55,091 bases of DNA from assembly GCA_030532305.1 (NCBI GenBank), contig JAUNLJ010000011.1, forward strand, positions 1 through 55,091, read 5' to 3'. Source of the stretch: Tissierellia bacterium. GTDB lineage: Bacteria > Bacillota > Clostridia > Tissierellales > Peptoniphilaceae. The translations under genes and the position numbers were made by a program. This document shows positions 44,118 to 53,172 of the stretch, piece by piece; the stretch's first letter is position 1, and the number at the start of each line of letters is the position of its first letter. The notes below the pieces were generated by a model. That model saw only the letters and a list, made by a program, of their open reading frames with translations. It was not told the origin of the DNA and made no database searches.

Positions 44118-45495
44118 GAAAATCGCCCTGGCCTTGGTCCTCCTTTTCGTCTTTTTCAGCTTACAAGCCCCAGTTTTTGCAGAAAACCCCCCCAGCCCAG
44201 AAGAAAAAAAAGAAGTCCGGGACCAAGATATCATTGTCCCCACCCCCAAGGGCCCCCAAAGGGCCACCAAGGAGGAGGCCGACCATATTGCCCAGGTCCA
44301 AGAAAAGACCAACGACCAGCTTTTAGGGGCCTACTTAATTGGGGACTTTGATACGGGGAAAATCCTCCAGGCCAAGGATATAGACCGGCCTGTGGCCCTG
44401 GCCTCAGTTACCAAGCTCATGACCGTCTACCTGGCTTTAGATGCCATTGACCAGGGGGAAATCAGCCTAGACACCCAGGTTACCATTGACAGCGAGGCCT
44501 CCTCCAAAATCGGGTCCACCTACAAGCTCAAGGAGGGGGATGTGGTCACAGTAGACCAGCTGATACGAGCTGGCCTTGTGGTTTCCGGCAATGATGCCAT
44601 GGTGGCCCTAGCCAAGACCCTAGCCGGCAGCGAAGAGGCCTTTGTGGCCAGGATGAATGCCAAGGCCCAGGCCCTAGGCCTAAGCCAGGCCCACTTTATT
44701 AACGTCCATGGCCTCACCAACTACGAGGAAGAAGAGCCCAAGTACAACCAGATGACCGTTAGAGAACTCTTTGCCCTCTCCATTAACCTAATCAAGGACC
44801 ACCCCCAGGTCCTAGACATTACCCAGACCCCCTATATTAAAGAAGAGTCCAGGAACTTTTTAGCCTACAACACCAACCCCCTTTTGGGGATTGTGCCCGG
44901 GGTCAACGGCCTTAAAACAGGCTATACCGGGGCAGCCGGCCGGTGCCTGGTGGCCACAGGCTGGACCCCAGAAAGCCAGGACCACTTGGAAGGCCACCTG
45001 ATTGGGATTTTTATGGGGGCCCAGTCTGACTGGGACCGGTTTGTGGCCAGCCAAAGGATGATGACCGAGGCCCTAGACCGCTACCAGGTCCTAAAGCTAG
45101 TTAAAGAAGACCAGCCCCTGGCCCAGCTGGCCTTTAAAGATGGGCTTCCCTCCCAGGTCCAGGCCTATCCCCAAAAGACCGGTGGGGCCCTGGTGGACCG
45201 TCAAAGTCTTTTAGAAGAGACCCTTATCCTAGAAGGCCATCCCCCTAAAAGCCAGATCCTAGACCCCAAAGAAGCCCGGCCCAGTCTAGAGGGCCAAGAC
45301 CCCCTTCCCATGGACCTGCCCCTTCCCCTAAAGGCAGGAGACCGGGTGGGCAAGGTCCAGTACCGGGTCGATGACGAGCTCATCTACGAGGCCGACCTTA
45401 TCCTCCAAGAAGAGGTCCGAGAACCCAACCCCATCCGCCACCTCCAATACGCCATCAAGTCAGCCTTCCAGGCCATCGATGCCCTGGTGGCCTAG
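44107..45495 (+). CDS. D-alanyl-D-alanine carboxypeptidase (DacF/PBP5 type)
   Basis: A 462-residue secreted penicillin-binding protein (S11) that trims the terminal D-Ala of stem peptides. A signal peptide ends near residue 25 (PVFAE). The active site is complete: S100-VT-K103, S160-G-N162 and K270-T-G272. A PBP5_C-like domain follows, and the last 24 residues may form the amphipathic membrane-binding helix. It begins inside mnaA and is the last gene of the ywlC run. Confidence 0.93.
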   Translation: MKSRKIALALVLLFVFFSLQAPVFAENPPSPEEKKEVRDQDIIVPTPKGPQRATKEEADHIAQVQEKTNDQLLGAYLIGDFDTGKILQAKDIDRPVALASVTKLMTVYLALDAIDQGEISLDTQVTIDSEASSKIGSTYKLKEGDVVTVDQLIRAGLVVSGNDAMVALAKTLAGSEEAFVARMNAKAQALGLSQAHFINVHGLTNYEEEEPKYNQMTVRELFALSINLIKDHPQVLDITQTPYIKEESRNFLAYNTNPLLGIVPGVNGLKTGYTGAAGRCLVATGWTPESQDHLEGHLIGIFMGAQSDWDRFVASQRMMTEALDRYQVLKLVKEDQPLAQLAFKDGLPSQVQAYPQKTGGALVDRQSLLEETLILEGHPPKSQILDPKEARPSLEGQDPLPMDLPLPLKAGDRVGKVQYRVDDELIYEADLILQEEVREPNPIRHLQYAIKSAFQAIDALVA

Positions 45496-45522
45496 GAAGA
45501 TTAAAAATTTACCCCCTCCCCC

Positions 45523-45552
45523 TTGACCTCTGGTGTAAAATTGTGGTAAAAT
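45523..45552 (+). promoter_or_regulatory. tRNA promoter
   Basis: TTGACC (45523-45528), 18-nt spacer, TAAAAT (45547-45552), ending 27 nt before the first tRNA. Confidence 0.72.
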
Positions 45553-45579
45553 TAGTGAATGTATGAAATGATATATTAT

Positions 45580-45656
45580 GGACCCGTAGTTCAGCTGGAT
45601 AGAATGTTGCCCTCCGAAGGCAAAGGTCGTTGGTTCGAATCCAATCGGGTCCGCCA
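45580..45656 (+). tRNA. tRNA-Arg (anticodon CCG)
   Basis: Acceptor arms GGACCCG and CGGGTCC pair fully. The anticodon stem is TTGCC/GGCAA with loop CTCCGAA, giving CCG for CGG codons. The T arm carries GGTTCGAATCC. CCA is encoded (45654-45656). Confidence 0.93.
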
Positions 45657-45666
45657 TTTTTTACAT

Positions 45667-45742
45667 GAACCTGTAGCTCAGTAGGATAGAGCGGCGCCCT
45701 CCTAAGGCGCGTGCGGGGGTTCGATTCCTCTCAGGTTCGCCA
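45667..45742 (+). tRNA. tRNA-Arg (anticodon CCT)
   Basis: Acceptor arms GAACCTG and CAGGTTC pair fully. The anticodon stem is GCGCC/GGCGC with loop CTCCTAA, giving CCT for AGG codons. CCA is encoded (45740-45742). It is 10 nt after the first tRNA-Arg, so both are one transcript. Confidence 0.93.
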
Positions 45743-45750
45743 AAAAGCGG

Positions 45751-45776
45751 CAAGGTCTTAGGCCTTGTCTTTTTTT
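45751..45776 (+). terminator. Intrinsic terminator after the tRNA pair
   Basis: CAAGGTC-TTA-GGCCTTG (one T-G pair), followed by TC and seven T. Confidence 0.85.
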
Positions 45777-45915
45777 ATGGGCTCCAGGGTCCCTCTTGGA
45801 AGGTCTCCCGGTAAAAGGCTGATTTTTCCTTAAAAATATGCTAGTATGTAAGATAGCCAAAGACAAGCAAACAATGATCGCTTAAATGGGGGACAGGCAA
45901 GGAGTTACTAGACCT

Positions 45916-46401
45916 ATGGAAGAGCAAGACAAAACACTTTATGAACTCATGGACAGTTGTTATCTTAAATTCAAGCTAAATTTTTATTGCAACTTGTTTA
46001 GGCAAGATGGCCTGGGCAAGGAGGGCCTAACGGTGGTAGAAAACTTTTGTGCAGAGGCCATCTATGCCCTAGATGGACCCACCATCAACGAGCTGGCCCG
46101 TTTTATTCAGGTAAGCCAGCCCAACGCCGCCTACAAGGTCAACAGCCTAGAAGAAAAGGGCTACATAGAAAAAATCCAGTCCAAGGCAGACCGGAGGGAG
46201 TGCCACCTCTATGTGACTGAAAAATTTAAGCGCCACTACCTGGTCAACTACGAATTTATAGAAAGGGTGACCCAGGAACTGGTGGACCAGCTGCCAGAAG
46301 AGACCCTTTGCCGGATGAAGATGGCCCTAGAGGTCATGGACCAGGGCCTCTTAAATGAGGTCTACCAAGAGATGAATAGGGAATATGGCTGCCGCCTATA
46401 A
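45916..46401 (+). CDS. MarR family transcriptional regulator
   Basis: A 161-residue winged-helix regulator. The recognition helix region is TINELARFIQVSQPNAAYKVNSL, then EEKGYIEKIQS and the wing KADRREC. Flanking helices would form the dimer. The start at 45916 (MEEQDKTLYE) is uncertain: AAGGAG lies about 11 nt away; a longer form from 45886 has no RBS. It is monocistronic. No target is visible; it could be autoregulated. Confidence 0.85.
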   Translation: MEEQDKTLYELMDSCYLKFKLNFYCNLFRQDGLGKEGLTVVENFCAEAIYALDGPTINELARFIQVSQPNAAYKVNSLEEKGYIEKIQSKADRRECHLYVTEKFKRHYLVNYEFIERVTQELVDQLPEETLCRMKMALEVMDQGLLNEVYQEMNREYGCRL

Positions 46402-46409
46402 AAGGGGAG

Positions 46410-46449
46410 AAAAAGGCCCCCTCCACAAGATCGTGGAGGGGGCCTTTTT
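46410..46449. terminator. Bidirectional terminator between marR and the NUDIX gene
   Basis: A 17-bp perfect stem (46410-46426 with 46433-46449), a 6-nt loop, with A and T tracts at both ends. Confidence 0.92.
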
Positions 46450-46459
46450 CTAGCCTGGT

Positions 46460-47029
46460 CTATCTCTCTTTTTTCATCAGGTCATCCATCCGGCCTAAAA
46501 GCTCTTCATAGAGGGGGAGCATGTGGTCTTCTGTCACAAAATAGGCCAGCTGGTCCTTCTTTAGCCAAGAGACCCCCTTGGTCTCTTCCAGGTTGGCCAG
46601 GAGGGTGTCCCTTTTTTTACCCACAAAGCCATAGCAAAGGTTAATGTGCATATGGGCCCGGACCAGGTGGCCCTTTTTAGTGTGGTCCCCTACAGGAAGG
46701 AGCTCAAGGCCCACAGGGTCCTGGCCTAGGGGCCTCACATACTTTAGGCCCGTCTCCTCATAGAGCTCCCTTAAGCTGGCCTCAAAGGGGGTCTCCCCCT
46801 CCTCCAGGTGGCCGCCTGGCCAGCCCCAGGACTTATAGAGCCGGTGGTAGATAAAGAGAACCTCCCCTCCTGAGGGGTCTAGAACCAGGGAAGACACCGT
46901 ATAGTGGTAGGGCCGGTCCCGGGAAATCCCCACCAGGGAGGGATCCAGCCTTTTTAGGTGGGCCAGGTCCCTTTCCTCCTGGGGGTTTTTAGGCCGGTAG
47001 GGGCCTAAAACAGCCTGTAAAATATCCAT
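46460..47029 (-). CDS. NUDIX hydrolase
   Basis: A 189-residue pyrophosphohydrolase. The NUDIX box is complete: GHLEEGETPFEASLREL, then YEETGL. The protein also has an N-terminal extension of about 40 residues. The substrate is unknown; the direct link to mutY (one-base overlap, TAATG) suggests a clean-up role for oxidised nucleotides, in line with MutT-MutY logic, but isopentenyl-diphosphate isomerase-like or ADP-ribose hydrolase roles are also possible. Confidence 0.88.
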   Translation of the reverse strand: MDILQAVLGPYRPKNPQEERDLAHLKRLDPSLVGISRDRPYHYTVSSLVLDPSGGEVLFIYHRLYKSWGWPGGHLEEGETPFEASLRELYEETGLKYVRPLGQDPVGLELLPVGDHTKKGHLVRAHMHINLCYGFVGKKRDTLLANLEETKGVSWLKKDQLAYFVTEDHMLPLYEELLGRMDDLMKKER

Positions 47030-48081
47030 TAGATCAACTCCCTTATATAGGCCCCATAGGCAGAAGGAATGGCATAGTTAGATAAAAGCTCTTCCTTTGT
47101 CAACCAGAGGGCCTCCTGGCCATAGGGGGTGAGGCCCTCTAAAAAGGCATCTTCTTCCACATGGACCCGGTAGGCCACCATGGACCAATGGAGGTGGCTA
47201 AAAAGATGCTTAGAAGGAGGCAGGGGATCCAGCTGGCAAACCCTGTAATTGGATTCAAAGAGGATCTTTCTGACATCCTCCCCAGTCAAATGCCCCCTTA
47301 TGGTAGGGAAGGACCAAAGCCCTTTTAAAAGGCCCTTATTGGGTCTTTTCACCAGGAGGACCTCATCCCCCTTGTAGATAAGGAGGATGGTCATCTTCTC
47401 CTTACGGGGGGCCTTTTTCTTTTGCCGGATGGGATAGGCCGCCTGGGTCCCTCTTTTTCTAGCCCCACAATAGGAGGTCACAGGGCAGGCCCCACACTGG
47501 GGATCCTTGGGCCGGCAAATATCCGAGCCCAGGTCCATAAGGGCCTGGTTAAAGTCCCCTGGCCGGTCTTCTCCCATAAGGTCCTGGACCTTCTCTGCCA
47601 CCTGCCTTTTCGTGGCCACCCGGTCTATGGGGTCAGAAATTTCAAAAATCCGGGTCATAATCCGTAAGACATTGCCATCAATGGCCCCCACCCTCTGGCC
47701 AAAGGCAATGGAGGCCAGGGCCCCAGCTGTGTAGGGACCGATGCCAGGCAGGGTCTTTAGGTCCTCATAGCTGGTGGGAAAGTGGCCCCCAAAGTCTTGG
47801 AGGATCTTTTGGGCAGCCTTTTTCATATTTTGCACCCGGCTATAGTAGCCCAGGCCCTCCCAAAGCTTAAAAAGGAGGTCCTCAGGGGCCCCGGCCAGGT
47901 CCTCCAGCCGGGGAAGCCGGGCTAAAAAACGCTCATAGTAGGGAATTACCGTCTCCACCTGGGTCTGCTGGAGCATAATTTCTGAGACCCAAATTTTATA
48001 GGGGTCCTGGGTCCTTCTCCAGGGGAGGTCTCTTTTTTCTTGGTCATAATAGTTTAAAAGGTCCTTAGAAAAATCTGTCAT
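47029..48081 (-). CDS. mutY: A/G-specific adenine glycosylase
   Basis: A 350-residue glycosylase that removes A opposite 8-oxoG. The HhH-GPD core shows QTQVETVIPYY, LPGIGPYTAGALASIAF and the catalytic aspartate in GAIDGNVLR. The 4Fe-4S cluster cysteines follow CX6CX2CX5C (CRPKDPQCGACPVTSYC). The C-terminal third is the NUDIX-like 8-oxoG-sensing domain. It is first of a two-gene operon with the NUDIX gene. Confidence 0.96.
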   Translation of the reverse strand: MTDFSKDLLNYYDQEKRDLPWRRTQDPYKIWVSEIMLQQTQVETVIPYYERFLARLPRLEDLAGAPEDLLFKLWEGLGYYSRVQNMKKAAQKILQDFGGHFPTSYEDLKTLPGIGPYTAGALASIAFGQRVGAIDGNVLRIMTRIFEISDPIDRVATKRQVAEKVQDLMGEDRPGDFNQALMDLGSDICRPKDPQCGACPVTSYCGARKRGTQAAYPIRQKKKAPRKEKMTILLIYKGDEVLLVKRPNKGLLKGLWSFPTIRGHLTGEDVRKILFESNYRVCQLDPLPPSKHLFSHLHWSMVAYRVHVEEDAFLEGLTPYGQEALWLTKEELLSNYAIPSAYGAYIRELI

Positions 48082-48537
48082 CTTGTCTCCTCTCTTAGCC
48101 TATTATAACAAAGATCCCCCCAGGGAGGTATGGCCAATAAAAAACCAGCCCAAGTTTAAGGGGCCAGGCCAGCCTAAAAAGCAAGAAATAGCATAAAAAT
48201 TCAAAAAGACAAGAGGAATTTTTAAAATGTAATACAAATGTAATCTACAAAAAGCCCTAAAAAACCTAAAATTTGCCATAAAAAAGGGCTTTTTTAAAGT
48301 CAAATGACAGGGAAAATATTTAAGAAGATGAAGAATCCAGGAGGATTTTTAGACTTTCTACATATTTAATAGATAAGGGACCTGGTTGGGAGAAATATTC
48401 AAAAAATTAAATAATCATATCAAATACTTGACGGGCCAATTGCCTATAGCTTAGAATGAAATTATAGATATTGCTAATAGTTATAAGATTTACTATGAAT
48501 CTGAAAAATATATTTTATATGCAAGGGGGAGACTTTT
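48082..48537. other. AT-rich gene-free region between mutY and marR2
   Basis: 456 nt without a credible gene. It holds a long-loop hairpin (48249-48258 with 48285-48294; AAAAAGCCCT/AGGGCTTTTT) that could end a transcript, then AT-rich sequence, and the marR2 promoter at its right end. I see nothing else in it. Confidence 0.5.
48428..48457 (+). promoter_or_regulatory. Promoter of the second marR gene
   Basis: TTGACG (48428-48433), 18-nt spacer, TAGAAT (48452-48457). A small inverted repeat TATT-GCT-AATA (48469-48479) lies just after it and could be a MarR operator. Confidence 0.62.
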
Positions 48538-49029
48538 ATGGAAGCTAATATGCGAGCAAAAGATTTCATTTGGAATTTCTGGGAGCAAATCAAGGTAGCC
48601 GATGAAATTAGAGAGACCTTCCAAAGACGGCTAGGGGAGGATAGGGACTTAACCAAATTACAACAGACCATCCTTGTGCAATTGGCCACAACCCGAGAAA
48701 GGTCCGTCACCTCTGTGGCCCATGCCCTCAAGATGGATCCAGGAAACTTTTCTAAGGCCTGTACCATCCTAGAGGAAAAGGGCTATATTGAACGGAGACG
48801 GTCTGAGGCAGACTCTAGAAAGGTATTTTTAGAATATACGGACAAGGGTCTAGACTATGTAAAGCAGTTTGAAGAGTTTGTGGATGCCACTTTTTCTGTA
48901 GACAACAAGGACCTCCATCCAGTGGATGGGGCGGACCTAGTGGACTCTTTAGAAAAATGTAACAAAAAGCTAAAAACCCTCCTAAATGAAATGGATGAAA
49001 ACAAGATAAAAAAATCTTCTTCTAGATAA
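48538..49029 (+). CDS. MarR family transcriptional regulator
   Basis: A 163-residue winged-helix protein. The DNA-binding part is SVTSVAHALKMDPGNFSKA, then LEEKGYIERRRSEADSRKV, a classic MarR wing. The start has GGGGGAG about 7 nt upstream. It lies 54 nt ahead of the NamZ-like gene with no terminator between, so it may control that gene and itself. It is unlike the first MarR in the window in sequence. Confidence 0.87.
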   Translation: MEANMRAKDFIWNFWEQIKVADEIRETFQRRLGEDRDLTKLQQTILVQLATTRERSVTSVAHALKMDPGNFSKACTILEEKGYIERRRSEADSRKVFLEYTDKGLDYVKQFEEFVDATFSVDNKDLHPVDGADLVDSLEKCNKKLKTLLNEMDENKIKKSSSR

Positions 49030-49083
49030 AAAACCTTCTAAATCAAGTATATAAATTAGCCATATATAGGAAGGAATTTGAAA

Positions 49084-50748
49084 ATGAAAAGACATCTATT
49101 TCAAAAATCAAGGGTCCTTTTGCCTATCCTGGTCTGCCTTTTTCTTTTGGCCCCCCGGGTCTATGGCCAGGCTCCACAAAGGGCCTATCTTGTAAGGGGG
49201 GTTAAAAGTCCCCAAGACCTGGTTTTAGATGACCAAAAGACAGACCTTAAGGGCTTTAATTTTGAAGGCTACAACTACTACCGCTTAAGGGACCTGGCCC
49301 AGGTCTTAGAGGGTAAGCTAGACTTCCAGGCCCAGGGAGACCACCAGGAGATCCATCTTAATTTAGGCCAGGCCTACCAGTCTCTAGGAGACAGGGACCA
49401 GGCCTCTAGTGCCTCCCATACCCGGGCCCTAGTTCGGGACATGAGGCTGGTTCTCCACCAGGAGGGAAGAGATCCCCAGGTCTTTTATGTGAAGGCGGCC
49501 AATATTGAAGGCTTTAACTACTTTAAGCTCAGGGACCTGGCCGGCCTCCTAGACTTTAACCTGGCCTATGACCCCATTAAGGACCAGGCCCTTATTAGGA
49601 CCAGCCTGCCAGAGGAAGATCCTGGCCTAGAGCCTGGAGAAAGGGTCATCCTGGGCAACGAAAATCTTTTTACAGAGGACTATAAATATCTTATCGATGG
49701 CAAGAGACTGGGCCTAATCACCAACCAGACAGGGGTAGATGGAGAGGGCCTCTCCACAGCCTACAAGCTCAAGGCCTATGAGGGGGCCCAGCTGGTGGCC
49801 CTCTACAGTCCGGAACACGGCCTAGATGGCAACCACAAGGCCGGGGCCTGGGTGGAAAGCTACTTTGATTCCCAGATCGGCCTGCCTGTCTACAGCCTTT
49901 ATGGCCAGAGCCGGGAGCCCTCCCTCCAGATGCTAAAGGGGGTAGAGGTCCTTGTCTTTGACATGCAGGACATAGGGTCCAGGACCTACACCTATATGTC
50001 CACCTTAAACTATGCCATGAGGGCGGCGGCCAAGGCCCAGATCCCCCTGGTGGTCCTAGACCGGCCCAACCCCCTAGGGGGAGAAAAGGTAGAGGGCTAT
50101 ATGATCGAAGACCGCTTTATCAGCTTTGTGGGGGTGGACAAGATGCCCATGGCCCACGGGATGACAGCCGGGGAGCTAGCCGGCTACTTTAACCGGAAGA
50201 TTGGGGCCGACCTTAGGGTGGTCCCCTTAAAGAACTGGAAACGGTCCATGGTCTGGCAGGACACGGGCCTTCCCTTTAAGCAGACCAGCCCCAACATTCC
50301 CAACCTAGAATCGGCCTTTATGTATATGGCCACCGGGTCTGGAGAGGGGACCGGCATCGGCCAGGCCGACTACTTCCACTGGGTGGGAGGGAAAAACCTC
50401 AACAGCCAGGAATATGCCCGCCGGCTAAATGAAGCCGGCCTAGAAGGGGTCCGCTTTATTCCCCAAAACAAGGGAAACCGGGGCGGGGTCCGGCTAGAAG
50501 TTACCAACTACCGGCTCTTTAACCCCATGCGTACCGGGGTCTATAGCCTGGCCATAGCCAACCAAATGCGGCCAGTCACCGTACCCCCAGCCAAAAAGCC
50601 CTACCCCATGTTCTATAAAATTTTAGGGACAGAAAAAATGGCCACAGCCCTTAGAGAGAAAAAGAGCCCCCGGGAGATTGTCTTGGAATACCAGGCAGAC
50701 GTGGAGGCCTTTAAGGCCATAAGAGAGCCCTATCTTCTCTATGACTAA
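49084..50748 (+). CDS. Secreted NamZ-type exo-beta-N-acetylmuramidase (DUF1343)
   Basis: A 554-residue exported protein. A signal peptide covers residues 1-29 (PRVYGQA). Two copper-amine-oxidase-N-like stalk repeats follow (EGYNYYRLRDLAQVL near 61 and EGFNYFKLRDLAGLL near 142). The DUF1343 domain spans about 195-554, including LITNQTGVD and YSPEHG with the conserved E244. NamZ enzymes release MurNAc from glycan ends in wall recycling. The start is ATG 49084, 9 nt after GGAAGG; an upstream TTG is too close to the RBS. This pairs with cell-wall genes nearby. Confidence 0.88.
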   Translation: MKRHLFQKSRVLLPILVCLFLLAPRVYGQAPQRAYLVRGVKSPQDLVLDDQKTDLKGFNFEGYNYYRLRDLAQVLEGKLDFQAQGDHQEIHLNLGQAYQSLGDRDQASSASHTRALVRDMRLVLHQEGRDPQVFYVKAANIEGFNYFKLRDLAGLLDFNLAYDPIKDQALIRTSLPEEDPGLEPGERVILGNENLFTEDYKYLIDGKRLGLITNQTGVDGEGLSTAYKLKAYEGAQLVALYSPEHGLDGNHKAGAWVESYFDSQIGLPVYSLYGQSREPSLQMLKGVEVLVFDMQDIGSRTYTYMSTLNYAMRAAAKAQIPLVVLDRPNPLGGEKVEGYMIEDRFISFVGVDKMPMAHGMTAGELAGYFNRKIGADLRVVPLKNWKRSMVWQDTGLPFKQTSPNIPNLESAFMYMATGSGEGTGIGQADYFHWVGGKNLNSQEYARRLNEAGLEGVRFIPQNKGNRGGVRLEVTNYRLFNPMRTGVYSLAIANQMRPVTVPPAKKPYPMFYKILGTEKMATALREKKSPREIVLEYQADVEAFKAIREPYLLYD

Positions 50749-50757
50749 GACCAAAAG

Positions 50758-50780
50758 AGGACCCCAGGGGTCCTTTTTTT
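50758..50780 (+). terminator. Intrinsic terminator after the NamZ gene
   Basis: AGGACCCC-A-GGGGTCCT (central pairs open to form the loop) followed by a T run. Confidence 0.85.
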
Positions 50781-50876
50781 GACCCCTAAATTTAGCTAAA
50801 ACTGATTTTACATAGACCTTAAGTTTTCCTAATGGGGGTATGATAGCTTAAGCTTATCAAACAAAGGAGGTAGGCA

Positions 50877-53012
50877 ATGCTAAAGAAAACCATAGGAAGG
50901 ACAGCCCTGGCCCTAAGTCTGGTCTTGGGCAGCTTAAGTCCTGCTTTTGCCCAAGTAGGAAACTACACCCAAGCCATAAACACCAGAAGTGATAGGGGCT
51001 ACCTAGACTATCTATCTAGCTATAAAACAGGCCAGGCCCACGAAGATGGGGGCGTAGCTGAAATCGTCAGCTACAATCCAGAAAAGGGATACATCTACCT
51101 GGTCAGTGGCCAAACCCAGCTTATAGACCTAGTTAAGGTCCAGGCTGATGGGAAAACTCAACTGATCAAGAAGATCAACCTGGCCCAAGAAGAGGCCCTT
51201 AAGGATATTACCATTGGAGACGTGACCTCTGTGGCCTATAATTCCACCTACCAGGGCCTGGCCATTGCCGTCCAAGAGGCAGACTACAGGAAGGATGGCC
51301 ACATTGTCCTGATGGACGAGGAAGGAAACTACCGGGCCCACTACCCCGCCGGGGTCCAGCCCGATATGGTGACCTTTAGCCCTGACGGCCGCTATGTTTT
51401 AACAGCCAATGAAGGGGAGCCCCGGGAGGGCTATTTGGAAGGGGAAGACCCCAAGGGGTCTCTTACCTGCTTGGACCTAGAAAGTGGCCAGGCAGAAAAC
51501 ATCTACTTTGATGACCTAAGCCGGGAAGAGGCCCTGGAAAAGGGTCTAGTCTTAAAAAAAGATAGCCAGCCAGCCCAGGACCTGGAGCCAGAATATATAG
51601 CCTTCTCTTCTGATGGCAAGCTGGCCTATGTGACCCTTCAAGAAAACAATGGAGTGGGGGCCCTAGACCTAGAAAAGAAGGCCTGGACCTATATTAAGGG
51701 CCTGGGCTTTAAGGACCACAGCCAAGAGGGCATGGGCCTAGACCTAAACCGGGACAAGGAAATTCGTATCCAAAAGGAAGAGGCCCTTGGGGTCTATATG
51801 CCAGACGGAATTGACTATGTAGAAATTGGCCAAAGGGGCTACCTTCTTACAGCCAATGAAGGAGACGCCAGGGAATGGGGCGACGAGGATGTGGAAGGGG
51901 CCTTCTACACCAATGTCCAAGAGGCCAAGCTTTTTGGGGCCAAAAAAGATGTGGAATACCTCATTAATGAGGCCAGTGACGGCCTGGGAGAGGGCACCTA
52001 CCTTTTGGGAGGCCGGTCCTTCTCCATCTGGGATGCCGATAGTTTGGAAAGGGTCTACGACTCTGGAGATGAGTTTGAAAAAATCACCGGCCGGATCTTT
52101 CCCGACTTCTTTAACTCTGGCCACGATGAGGCAGCCCTAGAAAAGAGGTCCAACAAAAAGGGACCCGAACCTGAAAGTGTGGTGACCTTTAAGGACGGGG
52201 ACAAGACCTATGCTGTAGTGGGCCTAGAAAGAATGGGGGGCATCATGGTCTATGACATCACTAATCCCCAAGAGGCCCACTATATGGACTACCTTAACGT
52301 CCGCAAATTTGTCCATGAAGACGAAGAACCCGACCTAGCCAGCCTAGGAGACCTAGGGGCCGAAGGGATCCATGTGGTTTCCAGGGAAGACTCCCCCACA
52401 GGCCACCCCCTTATCCTGGTGGCCAACGAAATTTCCGGAACCCTAACCCTGGCCCAGTGGCTAGAAGGCCAAGAGCCCAGTCCCGACTACCTAGACTCCT
52501 GGGCCAAGGACCCCATCCAGCTGGCCCTAGACCAGGGCCTTATGGATTCAGATGCCCAGGGCCGTTTCTACCCCCAAGAGGCCAACCGGCGGATTGACCT
52601 GGTGGTCTCCCTAGCCAAACTAGAAGGGGTCAAGGCCCAAGACTATGCCGGAGAGTCCTACAAGGACCTAGCCGTGAGCTCAGACCACAGCGGCTATGTC
52701 AATTGGGCCAAGGAAAAGGGCCTTATCCAGGGCTATCCCGATGGGACCTTTAGGGGCAACCAAGGGATTTCCCGCCAAGAGATGGCCAAGGTCCTAACAG
52801 CCTATGTGGAAAAGCTAGGAAAGGACAAGCCCCCTGTCAACAAGAGGGTCCCCTATAAAGACCAGGGGCAAATTGGCGCCTGGGCCCTAGAAGAAGTGGG
52901 CCAGGTCCAAGAAAGAGGCCTTATGGTAGGACGGACCGATGGAAGCTTTGGCCCCAGAGACAGCCTAAGCCGGGCAGAAGTGGCCAAGATCCTAGACAAT
53001 CTTATGAAATAA
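50877..53012 (+). CDS. SLH-anchored choice-of-anchor-I beta-propeller protein
   Basis: A 711-residue surface protein. A signal peptide spans residues 1-26 (SPAFAQ). Residues 30-535 form a beta-propeller-like domain of the choice-of-anchor-I family (PDMVTFSPDGRYVLTANEGE; FSSDGKLAYVTLQENNGVG; YLLTANEGDAREW). Three SLH repeats (about 538-711; for example GYPDGTFRGNQGISRQEMAK and SLSRAEVAKIL) would attach it to pyruvylated wall polymer. Function is unknown; binding, phosphatase or phytase-like roles have been proposed for relatives. RBS AAAGGAGG. A -10-like TATGAT lies upstream. Confidence 0.85.
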   Translation: MLKKTIGRTALALSLVLGSLSPAFAQVGNYTQAINTRSDRGYLDYLSSYKTGQAHEDGGVAEIVSYNPEKGYIYLVSGQTQLIDLVKVQADGKTQLIKKINLAQEEALKDITIGDVTSVAYNSTYQGLAIAVQEADYRKDGHIVLMDEEGNYRAHYPAGVQPDMVTFSPDGRYVLTANEGEPREGYLEGEDPKGSLTCLDLESGQAENIYFDDLSREEALEKGLVLKKDSQPAQDLEPEYIAFSSDGKLAYVTLQENNGVGALDLEKKAWTYIKGLGFKDHSQEGMGLDLNRDKEIRIQKEEALGVYMPDGIDYVEIGQRGYLLTANEGDAREWGDEDVEGAFYTNVQEAKLFGAKKDVEYLINEASDGLGEGTYLLGGRSFSIWDADSLERVYDSGDEFEKITGRIFPDFFNSGHDEAALEKRSNKKGPEPESVVTFKDGDKTYAVVGLERMGGIMVYDITNPQEAHYMDYLNVRKFVHEDEEPDLASLGDLGAEGIHVVSREDSPTGHPLILVANEISGTLTLAQWLEGQEPSPDYLDSWAKDPIQLALDQGLMDSDAQGRFYPQEANRRIDLVVSLAKLEGVKAQDYAGESYKDLAVSSDHSGYVNWAKEKGLIQGYPDGTFRGNQGISRQEMAKVLTAYVEKLGKDKPPVNKRVPYKDQGQIGAWALEEVGQVQERGLMVGRTDGSFGPRDSLSRAEVAKILDNLMK

Positions 53013-53029
53013 AAGAAGTAGAAAAAGCC

Positions 53030-53061
53030 TAGGCCGGGAGCAAAATCCCGGCCTATTTTTT
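53030..53061 (+). terminator. Intrinsic terminator after the SLH gene
   Basis: A 10-bp stem TAGGCCGGGA/TCCCGGCCTA, a GCAAAA loop and six T. Confidence 0.92.
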
Positions 53062-53172
53062 GTGGCCCAAAAGAAAAAAGGAGACAAAGTAAAAGAAAAA
53101 TCAAAAAATATATTCTAAGGAGATAAATTTAAAGACTTAGTGTATAATAGTAGGGATTAAAGGAGGAAAGCT

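Noticed and set aside
45460-45657. Minus-strand ORF across the first tRNA-Arg
   Set aside because: It runs through a complete tRNA and the end of the carboxypeptidase gene; a common false ORF.
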